Shown: positions 22,201-33,616, numbered from the stretch's first letter. The stretch: DNA of 64,000 nt from Solenopsis invicta (GCF_016802725.1 NC_052671.1:24248728-24312727), one strand, 5' to 3'. Translations and numbers: made by a program. The notes: generated by a model not told the origin, from the letters alone.

Positions 22201-25200
22201 AATAAATGCCCAATTTTTGATAAAAAACGACGGAAACTTATTTATACTCCTAATAAATAAATAAGTAAATTATACGTTTAGAATTGTCAAGATTTTTTTT
22301 ATATGAAAATGTAAAAGCTGGAGCAGATTTTTGTATAATGCATAAGAGAATAAACCAGAGTCCTTTCCTTCTTCAAGATAGAAAAGAAGGATTTTGATTG
22401 GTTCATTCTCGTATGTGTTATGTATTGTGTAACAGTGTGTGCTCCCGGCTTTACTCAGAATTAATATACAGAACAGTAATATTAAATTGCAATTTGCGAT
22501 ATCGCAACATTGCTGGAATGTTGCTGCAATTTTCTGTGCTGTATAGGTACAATGTTTCAATGAAATCATCCTGCAATGTTTCTGCAATCTCTCTGTACTG
22601 TATAGGAACTATCATAAAAAACACTTTTAGTTATAAAAAAAATCATAAATTAATGATCCTTTGTAGATCTTACACATTAGTGTCGCAAAACAAAACTTTA
22701 TGACAATTTTATAAAATCAAGATGTATTTTACTTGGGAAAAAAAACAAAAAAACAAAAATAATAACTTTTCAAATAATATCTTCTCAGGTAGCAAACTGA
22801 CGTTTTTAGTTGTTATTTTAACGTTAAAATAACAGTTTTGACATTTTCACCATACATTTAAATATCAGTTTGCTACCTAAAAAGCTATTTTTTAATAACG
22901 TCTTTGACATTTTGACGTTAAAATGACAAAAAATATCAGTTTGCTACCTGGGTTTGCTGCTTAAAAAAATAACTTTTAAGTGGACATTGCATAACGCTTA
23001 CTAGCAGTAAAAAAATTATTTTATTAAAATAATTTCTTTGCTGCTACTAAGCATTATGCAACGTTCACTGAGAATGTGAAGTCGCAAGAGCGGTCTTGTC
23101 CTATTATGTAATGCAAATGGCTCACGATCCTTTCACGATCCCTCTCATTACATGATATTATTTTATGTCAAATTCATATACACATATTATGGCATTAAAT
23201 TCAATTATATTATTTAAAAGCCATATTCAAGGTCTTTAAGCTAAAGGCCTTTAGATTTACTAAAGTACTAAATTTAAAAAATTTATACTAACATACTTCT
23301 CAAAATTACATAGAGCGTAAACACCTAGAAAAACTGTTACCCGCAAAATTAAAATTCAGCTTTTATAAAAATACAGTGAGTAACTAATGATCAGTAACTA
23401 TCCTATAATGTCTCAACAGAGTGCAACAAAATAATTTTAATGGTTGTTCTTGGAAATTAACGCAAATTATACGAGATGTCATGGTATCTCACCATCCCAA
23501 ACGTATCTTACATGCGTGCGCGCAATCCTTGTTTTTCCTATACCCTTATAAAAACAGGTAATGGTCAATCAATGGCGGAAATAGCTTCCCACTTAAAGCT
23601 GCGTTCCTAGTTTTTTTATAGTGTATTTTATATAGAATATTAAAAGCAACTAACTTCAACTAATTTTAAATAAGCAAAACACAGATTAATGCATTATATC
23701 GTATTACAAAGAAACCGTAAAAATATCAATATTAAGAATATATTGCTACTGCTTTTATTTACATTGTATTCTTTATAATTTTTTTAATAATTGATAAGTT
23801 ACCTAATTGGTAAATCTTATTAAAAGAAATAAAGTTTCTCTCTAAAATTTTGTTCTATCTCTTTTAGTTTACAAATAATAAAATAAATATGAAAATGAGT
23901 TATATTAAGAGGTTAATTTTACCCCTTTAGGATAAATTTGGGTAGAAAAAGAAACTTGTTTATTTATGTCAGATTATACATGTCAGGATATCTTCTCAGG
24001 TGTTGCATATTTCATAAATTTTTAAATTTCCAAATTGGGAGCTTTTCCTTGTTAGTCTAATAAAAAATTTTAAGCATTGATCGCTGTAATTGTATCTTAG
24101 CAGATAAGCAAATAATTCTCATCTATAAATAAATTATTTATATTAATCTTAAATCTAAATATTACAGCAGTCAGGCCAGATTTAAGATTAGTAAGTTAAC
24201 AAGCCAGAATAGCCATCATTCATTATTTAATGCAATGCTGCCAAATTTAATTAATAACTTAATTTTTGCAATAATATAACTCTTCTTTCAAAAAAGCAAT
24301 GCAGATATTTATTAATATTAGGGGAAACCAAGGCTATTTAAAAAACGGTGCAATTCGAAAAATAGAAATACCTTGTTATGAGTACATGTTAAAAATTTAT
24401 TTTAAATACTATAAACGCGTCCTAACGTAACGACGTTACTAATAAAATTTCATTGGCAACGGCGTCATATTAAAGTCGTAGCAGTAAAAAATATGTTTTG
24501 CGACAATCGAAGTAATTTCTGACAGTCAGCATTTCTTCGAAATTTAAGTAATATATAAAATTATTTTTGAAAACTTTGAATGTATCGTGTCCAGTTGAAT
24601 ATATTTGAAACATTTCGTGTTTACTCTACTTTACTGCCATGTGATGTTTATTTTAATAAATCATACGCAATAATGCGCACAGTTGACGTCAGGGCTATTT
24701 AAAATACCAAACATCAAATCGTCGTTAAGACGATTTTTTTCTTTCATATTCGCGTTCTATGTACCAAAATACACAATTTAATACTCAACATATGTAATTA
24801 CACGAAATATAACTAGTCCCTGACTTGTTCCGAAAACGCTAAAGCAATAAAATTCTCTATTGTGCGTTTGTATTTTTTTATTGTATGTCACATAAATTCA
24901 TAATAGTATATATTCTTTTCTAAATAAAACAAAGTCTTAACAATAATTTTTTTACATTTTTTCATGTTAAGGCTCCTGAGTACTCGCCGCGGTCATATTG
25001 AAGTCGTGACGTCAGAAGAAATTGCGTGAAATGACACGTTATTTTGTCTGACGTGGCATTTGTAAATAAAGCCAATTTGGATAAAACAGACTAAGCAAAT
25101 GATTTTAAAACACTTCTAAATATCGGTCACGACTAACCTTTTTTCGCCTAACAGTCAATAAATAGTCATAAAAAACACGTAAAGTAACGCCTATTCAGAG

Positions 25201-28200
25201 AGGAAAACACATAGATAGCTATTGAAAGGAGTGAAAGATGTACTTTTATGTATAAAATTTAAAGAAACTTTACTCACGGTCCATTTTTACGAATTTGGTA
25301 AATACGAGACAAGTCATATTTTCACGATGAAACACATAATAACAAAATGACATGCACAACAAAATCTCATCGTCAGTCTGTCACGTTTTACGTGTATTAG
25401 TTCTAATTTTGTCCGCGACGGAATGTCGCTACTGTCAACGCGGAGGCTGAGAAGTCAGGAGCTTTAAAACATAAATTTCAGAATATTCCCGGACTAGCTT
25501 CGAATTACCCCGGTTTCAAGGCTATTCAAAACACTTGGCACTGGTCGGCACATTTTTATATGTAGTTCAAAGCAAATACATTTCCGTCTTCTATCTATAA
25601 GGGCATTGTGAAGAAAAAGGTTCAACCTTTCAAACCGTACAACTTTTTTTTAAATGAATATAACACTCAGGAGACGCAAAAGAAAAAAGTGTTCCAAATA
25701 GCCCCGGTCTTTCCTATGTATAAAATAATATATTAGAATGCTTTTACTTATGACAATAAATAAATGATCAAAAATAAAAAGAACATATTTTTATGTTCAT
25801 ATTTAAAATGTTACATCACTTAAGATTTAATAATTATTAAATTATTAAACAAACTGTTGTAACAACGAATGTAATTCTAACAACCAATTTAAAAACTAAT
25901 TTAATAATTATGTTAATCATTTTGCGAAGAATTTTGAATATTAGCAATTATCATGTAGCATACGTTTTATTAAAAATACATTAATTCTGTTATTTTTGTG
26001 GTTTACTTTTTGTTTCCCTCGTACTTATCATCAACAAAAAGAAAAATCTTTAAGGACAGACATTTGAAGACAGAAACTAACAATAGTCTAATTTTATACG
26101 AACCATTTTCTAATTAATTCCCATTAACACAGATTTAAAGGCCCTTACACAATGCGAAAGAATAGCTATAAGAGCAGCGATAGGAATAATATAGAAATAG
26201 CGATATATAATTATTGCCTCCCGTTACACAATGCTGCAAAAAAAAAAAAAAAAATAAAGATCAACTAATCAAATCGCGTATAGACTGTAGTCTCTCGCAA
26301 CTATTTCAAGTAAAACGTAATCTAAAATTATTAAAAGGACGAATTTTGATGTTCATCGATAATCGCTACTATGTATCATAAATATATTATTTAATCATGT
26401 AACAAGCATATAAAGCACTGTTAAATAAAGTTGTCAAATAATGGCGACCAGTAAATAAATAATATATATTGTATTAATTCATTTATTGAATTAATTAAAA
26501 CTTATTCGGAATATTTAAAATTTCGACTATCTCTTTCCACGTATTATCTTTCAAATTTATGTTCTTATATTCTTTCATGCTTTTATCATATAGATAAGAA
26601 CGACTTTGTATAAGGTCAATTAGAAGTTCATCACAATTTTTCATTATCACTTACTTGGTTGCTATCGTTACCATCAAACATATTTTGTATATCAGACAAT
26701 AATTCATTGTTTAAAAAATAATTGTTATTGCAATAATCAAAATGATCATAGTTTAATTAAATTAATCGACAAATAGTCTTGAAACGTAAAATTTGGTAGA
26801 ATCGTACGTGTCCCGTGAAAACAATATCAACACCGAGGAAAAATCCGAACGCTGTGATTGGTAAGTTATAAACACACATAAGGCAATAGATACAAAATTC
26901 CAACTCGTCGGAAATTTTGTTGCTATTGCCTATTCCGTGTTCCAATCTGCATTAACACGTGCTTCCCGTATGTTAGATTTTTTTATTCTTATCGCTATGC
27001 TTATCACTTATGTTATTTCTATCACTATTGCTATTCCCTTGCATTGTGCAAGGGCCTTAACTCTAGTTTACTATACCTGATCCGGTAAACTCTTGATGTG
27101 TAATTTCGTTATATACTTTACTTTTTCCTGTATATTGTTATAAATTTAATTATTTCAAATCATTCTCTAAATCTGCTATTATGAGCATGGTATTTAGAGT
27201 ATTTTTTTTATATTTTTACAATACAAGTTTTAAAATATAATAATTGGAATGAAAATGACGAGACAAAAAATCGAGCTGTCTCACGAATTGGAATATGGCG
27301 AACTACGAATTTAAAAATAAGCGTGGCAAGGTAAGATTAAGAAATCATATTACAAATAGATTATTTTGGTATTGATGAGGTATCACTATAGTACAAATTT
27401 TGAATTTTTCCAATAAATTTTTCTATTCTTTGAAAAAAACAAAAAATTCGCAAAAAAACCGGTTTTTTCTCTAGTTTTTAATACTATAGATGGTGCTATT
27501 AGTTTTCATTAAAAATATGGGGAACATTATTTTTCAGATTAAACTCCGATTTTTCATCCTCTTCGTAATGATTTTGATGATTTTTGATGTATAATTTTCA
27601 ACACAAGTGAGTCATTTCATGTGAAACTTAACTAGTATGCAAAGGTTTTTAATAATGTTGAACAAAAATCTAATAAATAAGATGAAATTAAAATTAAAGA
27701 TACAAAATGGCGGACATCATTTGGCCATTTTTTGCTGTCAGCAATTATAATTTAATTATTATTCTAAAAATTCATATTCGTAAATAAATAAGATCGTTTT
27801 GTATGGTTATGGGAATAATGCCGTTATGGAAATAATAAATGTTGTAAATAAAGTGGGAAAAAATAAACGCGAGTATCTCAATCGGTAGGTACCTTAATCT
27901 ATTCTTCTCCATATGCCGTAGCATATGCTCCTTCATTTTAAATTCATTGTATTTCTTAGATTTTTGTTCAACAATATTAGGAATCTTTACGTACTAAAAA
28001 GTCGATTTTGTATTTAACGATATCGTTATAGTATCGTTGCGCAGGTTTTTTTGTATTATGCAATAATTGCGCAAGCATAACGACATCATTAAGAGGTTGC
28101 TGGACTAACACAAATATTAACATTTTTTCTCCGGCCATTTTCTTTGAATTGAAAATTAAAAATGCTTTTACACAATTAAAATATACATGTTAATCTAGGC

Positions 28201-31200
28201 CAGGTAGGTCAATTACATGTAAATAACAAAAAAATTGAGAAGTACAGTAATAATCACACATCTGCACTCATCCACCTTACAGAACTGTCAAGCCACGACA
28301 ATGTCAGTTTAATCTGACAATTGCACAAGTTTCCTGGGCAAAATGATACTTTGTCGGGCTTCCGACAACGTGATAGAACAATACTAAATCATCGAAACTT
28401 AGATCAAAAGCTTGGAAAAAAAGATTTTGCTTGGATCAAATTATATGCGTATGTACACGCAAAATAGAGGTGCAGAATGGTAAATAGAACGCTTATATCT
28501 ATAGAAATAGAAGATTAATTCCTGGATGTCGTAATAGATGACGACAAAATCGAAGAATAAGGACAGATGAGTATGTTAAACAAGGAGCGCTAGTCTATTC
28601 CCTTTACTCTTCGACTAAGAAAGTCATTCGACTTTTTGTCGAAGAAAAATCGCAGTACCGACGTCGAGTGAGTTCCATCGTCAGTTCAGCATCCCCTTAA
28701 GATTATAGAATGAATCCCTAAGTTTCACATGAAACAATTCACTCGTATTAAAAATCATACATCACAGAGAGGGTAAAAAATAGGATTTTAACTAAAAAAC
28801 TGATGGTGTTCTTCATATTTTCAATGAAAACTAATAGCACTGTCGTATTCAGCAGGTCAAAATCTGTAAGGCTCACAATATCTTTTACGTTCCACTAATA
28901 AACAAAAAACGACTTTTTTTTAACATTGTTCTTTTGCGTTTTGCAGATTGATATTAAAATCAAGAAAGTGTCTAAACTTTATTTTATAAACAAATTCCTT
29001 TAAAATTAGATAAGATTATTTAAAAATAATTAATTGAAAATTAAACATGTTAAGTTTAGAAACTGCCCTGTTATTTAATAACAATTAGTTTATTATCTTA
29101 AATTTTATCAAATGTAGATGGCTATTTGACTGGAGAAGTGCTATTATAGATCCTTAATAAATAAAAAAGAAGCATATTTCTACTAACCACTCCATTAACA
29201 GACAAAAGTTGATCTCCACGTTTTAAACCACCATGTCTGTCAGCAACACCGCCAGGAATTATACGAGATATATAAATTGGTGAATTCTGTTCTTTACCTC
29301 CCATTACATTGAAACCAAGTCCTTCTTCTGTTTTTGGCAATTCAACTACACGTGGATGCGCATGACCCTCACTAGCTGCAAAAGCGGCAACAGTTGCTTT
29401 TGCCGTTGCAGATGCACGTACATCCTGTGAACCCTTTCCCAAATTATTATTAATAATTGTAGTTATAATGATTAATAAGTAAATCTCTATTAAATATTAA
29501 AGCATTAGCTACCCAGATAATCAAGCATGTCTAAGCAAAATCATGCAATCTGTGATTGTTTATGATGCTGAATTTGTCTTTTATAATTGTCTTTGATGGT
29601 TTTAAATATGTATGTACAGCCATTAAATTTAACAAGACAATAGTATTAAAATTATTTCACAGGTTATTGGCAATATAAAAGAATAGTGATTTAATTATAG
29701 CAATATAATTTATTACAGTAATATAACGATAACAGTATAATGTGAATTCTGAATAATGATTTTCAAGTTTCGTCGGTACGTTGCTGCTAAATTGTTATCG
29801 TAAAAATAACAAAAGTAGATTCAGATACTTTATAATTTTGATAGAAACACATGATGTGATTATGAGGTATAAACAAGCAACAATGTAGACTCGTTATATA
29901 GCAATGTCTTCAATGACTTGGAGTATACTGATTTCTAAGAGCAAGCATGGTGAAATGATATAAATTATATAAATTACACAAATTATGTAATAAAGAAATA
30001 AACTTGGCAAAAATTAATTTTTTCTTCCGATTTATCTCAGTTATGAATGGCTTTTTACGAGCAATTCTACCGTTGTAATCATTTTCATTCAACAACAAAC
30101 TATATCAGAATATACTTTTTTGTCAGTCTCTTCTGTGATCAATTTTGGTGTACTTAAATATTTTACAAACAAAATAAATAAAGGTTAAGGCTCTTATAAA
30201 TAAATTAAAATTAAGAAATAATGAGCTCAAAAGCCACGCAGGATGTCAGACGCAAATAAATAAATCAGCATAAATCCAATGTCAAGCAAACGTTTCGACC
30301 TTTAATTCTTCTTTGATTCTTTGGTATCGAGAAGACGGTCTTCTTCAGTACAGATTTATAAGTCTATAAAACAACAAATTAATCGCACTAATTAAGATAT
30401 AAATTTATCGATATAAATAAAAAGGTCAAAAATAAAAAATAAAAACAAGTTACCGAATAGAGATTGTGCAAAACTGCGATGTACATCTTCTTTTAACGTT
30501 TTAGCACAATAACATAATAAACGACCTCAAAGAGCGTGTGCAGAGACAAGAGCTTCTAAAACCACATAAATTGGTTGCTGATAAATAAATAAATAAATAA
30601 GAAAATGATGACTTTAAAACTTGCAACAGACAACAATACAAATTAAATAATTAAAAGAAATAAACGGAAAATAAATAAAAATAAATACAAAATAAAAGAA
30701 AGCTGTACAAGTCATAAGATATAAAATTGTAAGAAAATGCATTATAAAATTTATGCAAAATCAAAAAAAGAAAATAAAACAAAGCAGAAAATTATATACA
30801 AAATACCTTTAAGCACCAAAACTCGTGTCACAGCATTGTGAGATGGGATGTTACATTTCAGTGAGAATAGATACAAATAATAACGACCAAAACAAGATAG
30901 CTTCGGTGACCCAAACGAAAGGAATAGAAGGAGAAGAGATGACGATTCTGCGTGGTCTTGAGCTCATTATTTCCTAATTTTAAATATTTCATTTTCTTTT
31001 TCTAATAATTTTATGTTTATCTCATAAATTAAATAATTTTTAGATATTCTTTCTGGTATCAATTCAATGCAATCTTTACAAACGTATCTTTTTATGTCTC
31101 TTAGCGACTCTCACCTAAATTTCATAATTTACAATTTCTTGATACAATTTGCTTTTTTCATAATGATAAATAACAAGTTGACGTTTATCAAACAAAATAT

Positions 31201-33616
31201 TGTCTTTGGGTTCCATTTTCACCATTGATTCGTGATATGTACAAATACTCAAATAAAATTAAAACTGATTACCCATGAAGTAGGTCACATGTTTTGTATC
31301 TATAAACAAGGAATAAGTCGACAGATTTTGCAAAACCAGAAATAAGCATAAAGTTATCTTTTATTTAAAGTATTCAAAACTTTAATAATTACATTTTATA
31401 TTTCTAGCTATGAGTGTTTCAATTTTTTAAATATTTTCTACTATAAATTTATTCCAACAAAAACTATATTTAAAAAATAATAATTTCTAAAGTATTAGAA
31501 TATCTGAATATTAATGCAACTGCATGGGGCAACATGGGTTAATCCATGTTAATATCCCCTTGTCTAAAATTGCATTTCTAACTAAATGTAACTTATATTG
31601 TACTAAAATTTAATATATTAAAGTATAATTTAGATGAAAACTTTTAGCTTTCAATACCATGTGGTGATTTTAAGAACATAAAGTAGAAAAAGTAATTTTT
31701 TTACATTTTTATTCCAATTTCCATTATTTCTTGAAAATAAAGTACAATAGTCATTTTAAATATTGCATGTTGAAACCAAATCTAAAATTAAAATTAATCA
31801 ATAATATTTGGATTGCACAAAATAATCAAAATTGTTGTTTTTATCACAATTGTATTCTTTTTGTAAACATTTAGTACTTTTTGGTAACCATTTCTAAAAA
31901 ATGAAAATATAAATTATATTAAACTTGAAAAATTGGTAAATATCTAAGAGTAATTAGACAATGTGTTTAACATTGTTTCTAAACTTTAGTATTAAAATCT
32001 AATCTGTGTTTATAACCTATTATTATTATTTAAATTATATTATTTTTGATAACCCATAGACAGTCTTGATCCTGTATAAACATAGAAAACAATTTTATTA
32101 CAACCGTTAAATACTTTCTTCATTTTTGCTAACCTTTGGCAACACTTTCTTCATTTTTGCCAATCGTTAGCTGCAGTCAGTTGTAAAAATCAATATTGAC
32201 AAATGGTGAAGTTACACTATAACAAATAGCTAAACTATAACAAATTTCATAGAAACGCAGTATAAGAAAAATACAATCTTAAACATAATGATCATTTAAA
32301 TCTTTCATAAGATTCATATTACAAATAAGTTGCTGGTAAATTGCTGCCTAAAGTTGTCACCTACCTAATTGCCTAAATTGCCAACAAATATAGACTCAGT
32401 TGCTGCAATTTTCAGTTAGTAACAATACATATGATTGCGAGTTAAACAATACTAAAGATACATGGAAGCATTTGAGTGATGTTTCTGAACATAGCTTAGA
32501 CAGTTGATATCTAAGATGTTAGCAACATTATAAGCATGTATTCATTACTTATGTTCTTACCTGAATATCAACAGTCTCGTACACATGCTCATATACTTCC
32601 CGTACTGCACTGAGAAAATCACTTTGCAATACTTTTTGTAATGCTGCCAATTTGATTGTAGGAACCTCTCCTCCTTCAAAAAAATCAATGTTAAATAATT
32701 GTCAAAATAAAACGCTTCTGTGATTACTTACCTTTTTGCAATTTATCTAATAATTCTATAGATCTTTTGACATCTACAAAAAAAAGTGTTTTTATATAAT
32801 TTATTGTAATAATTGCTAAAATAACCATCAAATATTATTTATATGTAGTAATAATTATATGCATTAATTCCTATAAAGCACTAATTATGTGGAAAGTTTT
32901 CAACTTTTCACATTTTATATATCAATTCTGAAAGAATTCTGCAAAATTTCATGTAAAATGTGAAAAAGAAATGTTTTTAAAATCTACATTATTCTTTTTA
33001 TTATACATATTTTAGAAACCATATTTACATTTATTGTATTAGATTGCAAATAAATAAAAACATACAATAAAGCAATAAATATTTTATATATAACTTTTAT
33101 TGTAACTTTTTAGTATTTGCAATCCTTTAAATATAATATACAAAATATAATACAGGATATATAATAAATTTAGGTATTATTTAGTACTTCAAATACAGCA
33201 AATTAAAATATTTGAAGTACTAAAGTTTTAAGTTATTAAAAAATAAAGTTTAAGTTACTTAAACATATTTAAAATTATTATATTCAGAGAATTATAATCA
33301 GCAATACTTCATAAAAATTTTAGTCCTTTTACTAACTCTTTGGTCAAACAAAAAGTTGGCAAATTTTTTCATTACCCTTTCAACAACCTTTTCTACAAGG
33401 TTTTAAGTGCAAGAATTGCAGTCATTTGGATATTTTAAAACTTTTCCAGTAATGTTGTAGATATTTGGCAACTTTAACGAAATAAAAAACTTTTATCATT
33501 GAAATATTTCTGAGATATCTCAGAATAATTTTGGTACTACGATTGGTACTATAATAGATTAGTAAATACACGCACATACCTCTTGCTAAAGTGAGAGGCT
33601 CGCCCATGGTAGCCAT
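16133..33616 (-). CDS. lin-7: lin-7 (veli) scaffold protein, five coding exons
   Basis: Small adaptor of the LIN-2/LIN-7/LIN-10 complex that holds receptors and channels at cell junctions and synapses. Coding exons on the minus strand: 33616-33580, 32773-32732, 32673-32561, 29433-29188, 16291-16133; sum 597 nt, 198 residues plus stop, the usual length. Phases match at every junction (1, 1, 0, 0) and all introns are GT-AG. N terminus MATMGEPLTLAR and following helices form the L27 domain (residues 1-67); the PDZ domain follows (about 90-175) with carboxylate loop GLGFNVMGG and DQLLSVNGV; the C terminus is basic (RFDKQRAARRRQHMQ). The first ATG has good context AAAAATATGG. The last intron is 12.9 kb, loaded with transposons. 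No damage is seen, so I take it as functional. Confidence 0.92.
16585..16712. mobile_element. hAT-type MITE, copy 1
   Basis: 128 bp, flanked by the 8-bp duplication ACTGTTTA (16577-16584, 16713-16720). Ends CGGGGTGCGCAC and, inverted, GGGTGACACTC. Other copies at 36853-36995 and 47655-47798. An 8-bp duplication is the hAT hallmark. Located just outside the last lin-7 intron's 3' end, inside the intron. Confidence 0.85.
16830..18730 (+). pseudogene. Gypsy-type pol remnant (integrase) in lin-7 intron 4
   Basis: Order of decayed integrase motifs on the plus strand: RLDILCRYLKDPTGGHFGVA…KTIARM (the H2C2 zinc region, mostly eroded, 17450-17530), TLDLIGPLP (first DDE aspartate, 17680), RTTAFIVTKAIVKH (17780), then after an inserted MITE RHGCPDQIISGNATQLKSNH (18070) and NHGREF (18325). 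Many stops and frameshifts. The stretch 16830-17200 may be the upstream part but is not recognisable. A MITE interrupts it at 17829-18053. Confidence 0.7.
17829..18053. mobile_element. palindromic MITE 'A', copy 1
   Basis: 225 bp with long inverted ends starting GGCCTAGTTTACACCGAGCA and ending in the inverse. Inserted in the Gypsy integrase remnant. The same element forms the outer ends of the large palindrome at 34237-39565. Target duplication not resolved. Confidence 0.85.
18730..19500 (+). other. probable 3' LTR of the Gypsy remnant
   Basis: Directly follows the pol remnant. Contains a TATTATAAATC TATA-like box near 19228 and an AATAAA signal near 19425, ordered as in a plus-strand LTR. 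Exact ends not identified, and no second copy is in the window. Confidence 0.4.
19500..20632. other. AT-rich intron DNA, nothing recognised
   Basis: Within lin-7 intron 4. A diverged half of a small MITE (GGCTGTGTGCCGAAATTCAC) lies near 20065; it matches the 98-bp element at 42801-42898. No other structure seen. Confidence 0.4.
20970..22253 (+). mobile_element. mariner element 1, inactive
   Basis: Terminal inverted repeats TTAGGAGTATAAATAAG at both ends, flanked by TA (20968-20969, 22254-22255). It carries a decayed DD34D transposase. The same terminal sequence family occurs in the mariner at 45477-46762, so both are one subfamily. Confidence 0.92.
21155..22178 (+). pseudogene. mariner transposase, broken
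   Basis: Reads EPNKRHLRELLIYFFNLKK at the N terminus without a start ATG, has a TGA at 21287 where the family has Trp (CRE-W-F), then a long open stretch with ISHRLKSLGMIQKQGNWVPY, VTGDEKWIHYDN, LLHDNARPHVA and YSPDIAPSDYYLYRSM (catalytic D, D, D). A TAA and TAG at 22058-22066 and an extra A in a run near 22141 ruin the C terminus. All three catalytic aspartates remain. Confidence 0.92.
22796..22951. mobile_element. short MITE with CAGGTAGCAAACTGA ends
   Basis: Inverted ends CAGGTAGCAAACTGA (22796) and its complement (22937), with an inner second complement copy at 22864. The interior repeats TTTTAACGTTAAAAT-type palindromes. In lin-7 intron 4. Confidence 0.65.
22980..23070. mobile_element. 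90-bp hairpin MITE
   Basis: Arms AGTGGACATTGCATAACGCT and AGTGAACGTTGCATAATGCT (inverted) close on a TTATTTTATTAAAATAA centre. Nearly the whole element is a stem. Confidence 0.7.
23071..24319. other. AT-rich intron DNA, nothing recognised
   Basis: Part of lin-7 intron 4. No frame, repeat or RNA feature stands out. Confidence 0.4.
24320..25715. mobile_element. candidate DNA transposon of 1.4 kb, unassigned
   Basis: Inverted 20-bp ends AGGGGAAACCAAGGCTATTT and AGGAAAGACCGGGGCTATTT (inverted). The GGCTATTTAAAA motif recurs inside at 24691 and, in variants, 25510. No transposase fragment and no clear target duplication. Intronic in lin-7. Confidence 0.45.
26139..27057. mobile_element. PIF/Harbinger-type element with MADF remnant
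   Basis: Ends AGGCCCTTACACAATGCG and, inverted, AGGCCCTTGCACAATGC, flanked by TAA on both sides (26136-26138, 27058-27060), the 3-bp TWA duplication typical of PIF/Harbinger. 919 bp. It carries a decayed MADF-type DNA-binding frame on the minus strand but no nuclease, so it is a deletion derivative. Confidence 0.75.
26495..26730 (-). pseudogene. MADF-domain DNA-binding protein fragment of the Harbinger element
   Basis: Two frames separated by a one-base shift near 26640: an acidic lead (ELLSDIQNMFDGNDSNQ) and DELLIDLIQSRSYLYDKSMK…DNTWKEIVEILNI, which matches the MADF fold (hydrophobic start, LYD, W-x-x-I). PIF/Harbinger elements of insects often encode a MADF or Myb-like partner of the nuclease that binds the ends. 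Identification is by motif only. Confidence 0.6.
27487..28850. repeat. diverged inverted repeat pair
   Basis: 27487-27650 and 28700-28850 are inverted copies of about 160 bp (shared GTGCTATTAGTTTTCATT, AAATATG, TTTCATGTGAAACTTA). The 1.05-kb space between has no recognised content. Probably an old foldback element in lin-7 intron 4. Confidence 0.5.
29188..29433 (-). CDS. lin-7: lin-7 coding exon 4 (PDZ)
   Basis: 82 codons: DVRASATAKATVAAFAASEG, then VVELPKTEEGLGFNVMGGKE and GGVADRHGGLKRGDQLLSVN. Donor GTG|GTTAGT. The acceptor GGGAAAG lacks a good pyrimidine tract; the alternative CAG six bases downstream would delete only Gly-Ser. Confidence 0.9.
29434..30200. other. lin-7 intron 3, 3' part; nothing recognised
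   Basis: AT-rich. The small minus frame at 29910-30098 has no resemblance to known proteins. Confidence 0.4.
30205..30988 (-). mobile_element. short retroelement-like repeat with inverted ends and Penelope-type hairpin
   Basis: Inverted ends of about 40 bp (AAAATTA(A/G)GAAATAATGAGC…CCACGCAG). On the minus strand the hairpin CTGAAGAAGACC … AGGTCGAAACGTTTG (30348-30290) resembles the 3'-end hairpin of the Penelope-like elements here, with an enlarged loop. No coding sequence. In lin-7 intron 3. Confidence 0.45.
30989..32560. other. lin-7 intron 3, 5' part; nothing recognised
   Basis: AT-rich, with a short imperfect duplication of TTTCTTCATTTTTGC at 32117 and 32147. No gene or element seen. 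Confidence 0.4.
32561..32673 (-). CDS. lin-7: lin-7 coding exon 3
   Basis: 113 bases encoding GEVPTIKLAALQKVLQ and the VREVYEHVYETVDIQ helix, closing the L27 domain. Acceptor TTGAAG, donor CAG|GTAAGA. Confidence 0.9.
32732..32773 (-). CDS. lin-7: lin-7 coding exon 2
   Basis: 42 bases between TTTGTAG acceptor and GTAAGT donor, encoding DVKRSIELLDKLQK of the L27 domain. Too short for an ORF search; found by phase and family order. Confidence 0.9.
32774..33579. other. lin-7 intron 1, nothing recognised
   Basis: AT-rich intron between coding exons 1 and 2. Confidence 0.5.
33580..33616 (-). CDS. lin-7: lin-7 coding exon 1
   Basis: Encodes MATMGEPLTLAR plus one base; donor AGAG|GTATGTG. The frame reads on into the intron without meaning. 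Confidence 0.9.

Larger units (their letters stand above)
20633..22606. mobile_element. palindrome-array DNA element 2, with mariner inserted
   Basis: Ends CCCATACAGCACAG and, inverted, CCTATACAGTACAG, flanked by duplicated AA (20631-20632, 22607-22608), equivalent to TT on the other strand. Subterminal arrays of short palindromes centred on GCAATATTGC and GCAACATTGC/GCAATGTTGC (20650-20780 and 22480-22600). A second, inner copy of the right end (CTGTGCTGTATAGG) lies at 22534-22547. Without the mariner at 20970-22253 the element is about 690 bp and non-coding. Confidence 0.7.

Noticed and set aside
29910..30098. 62-codon minus frame in lin-7 intron 3
   Set aside because: No resemblance to known proteins, AT-rich, within an intron; chance frame.
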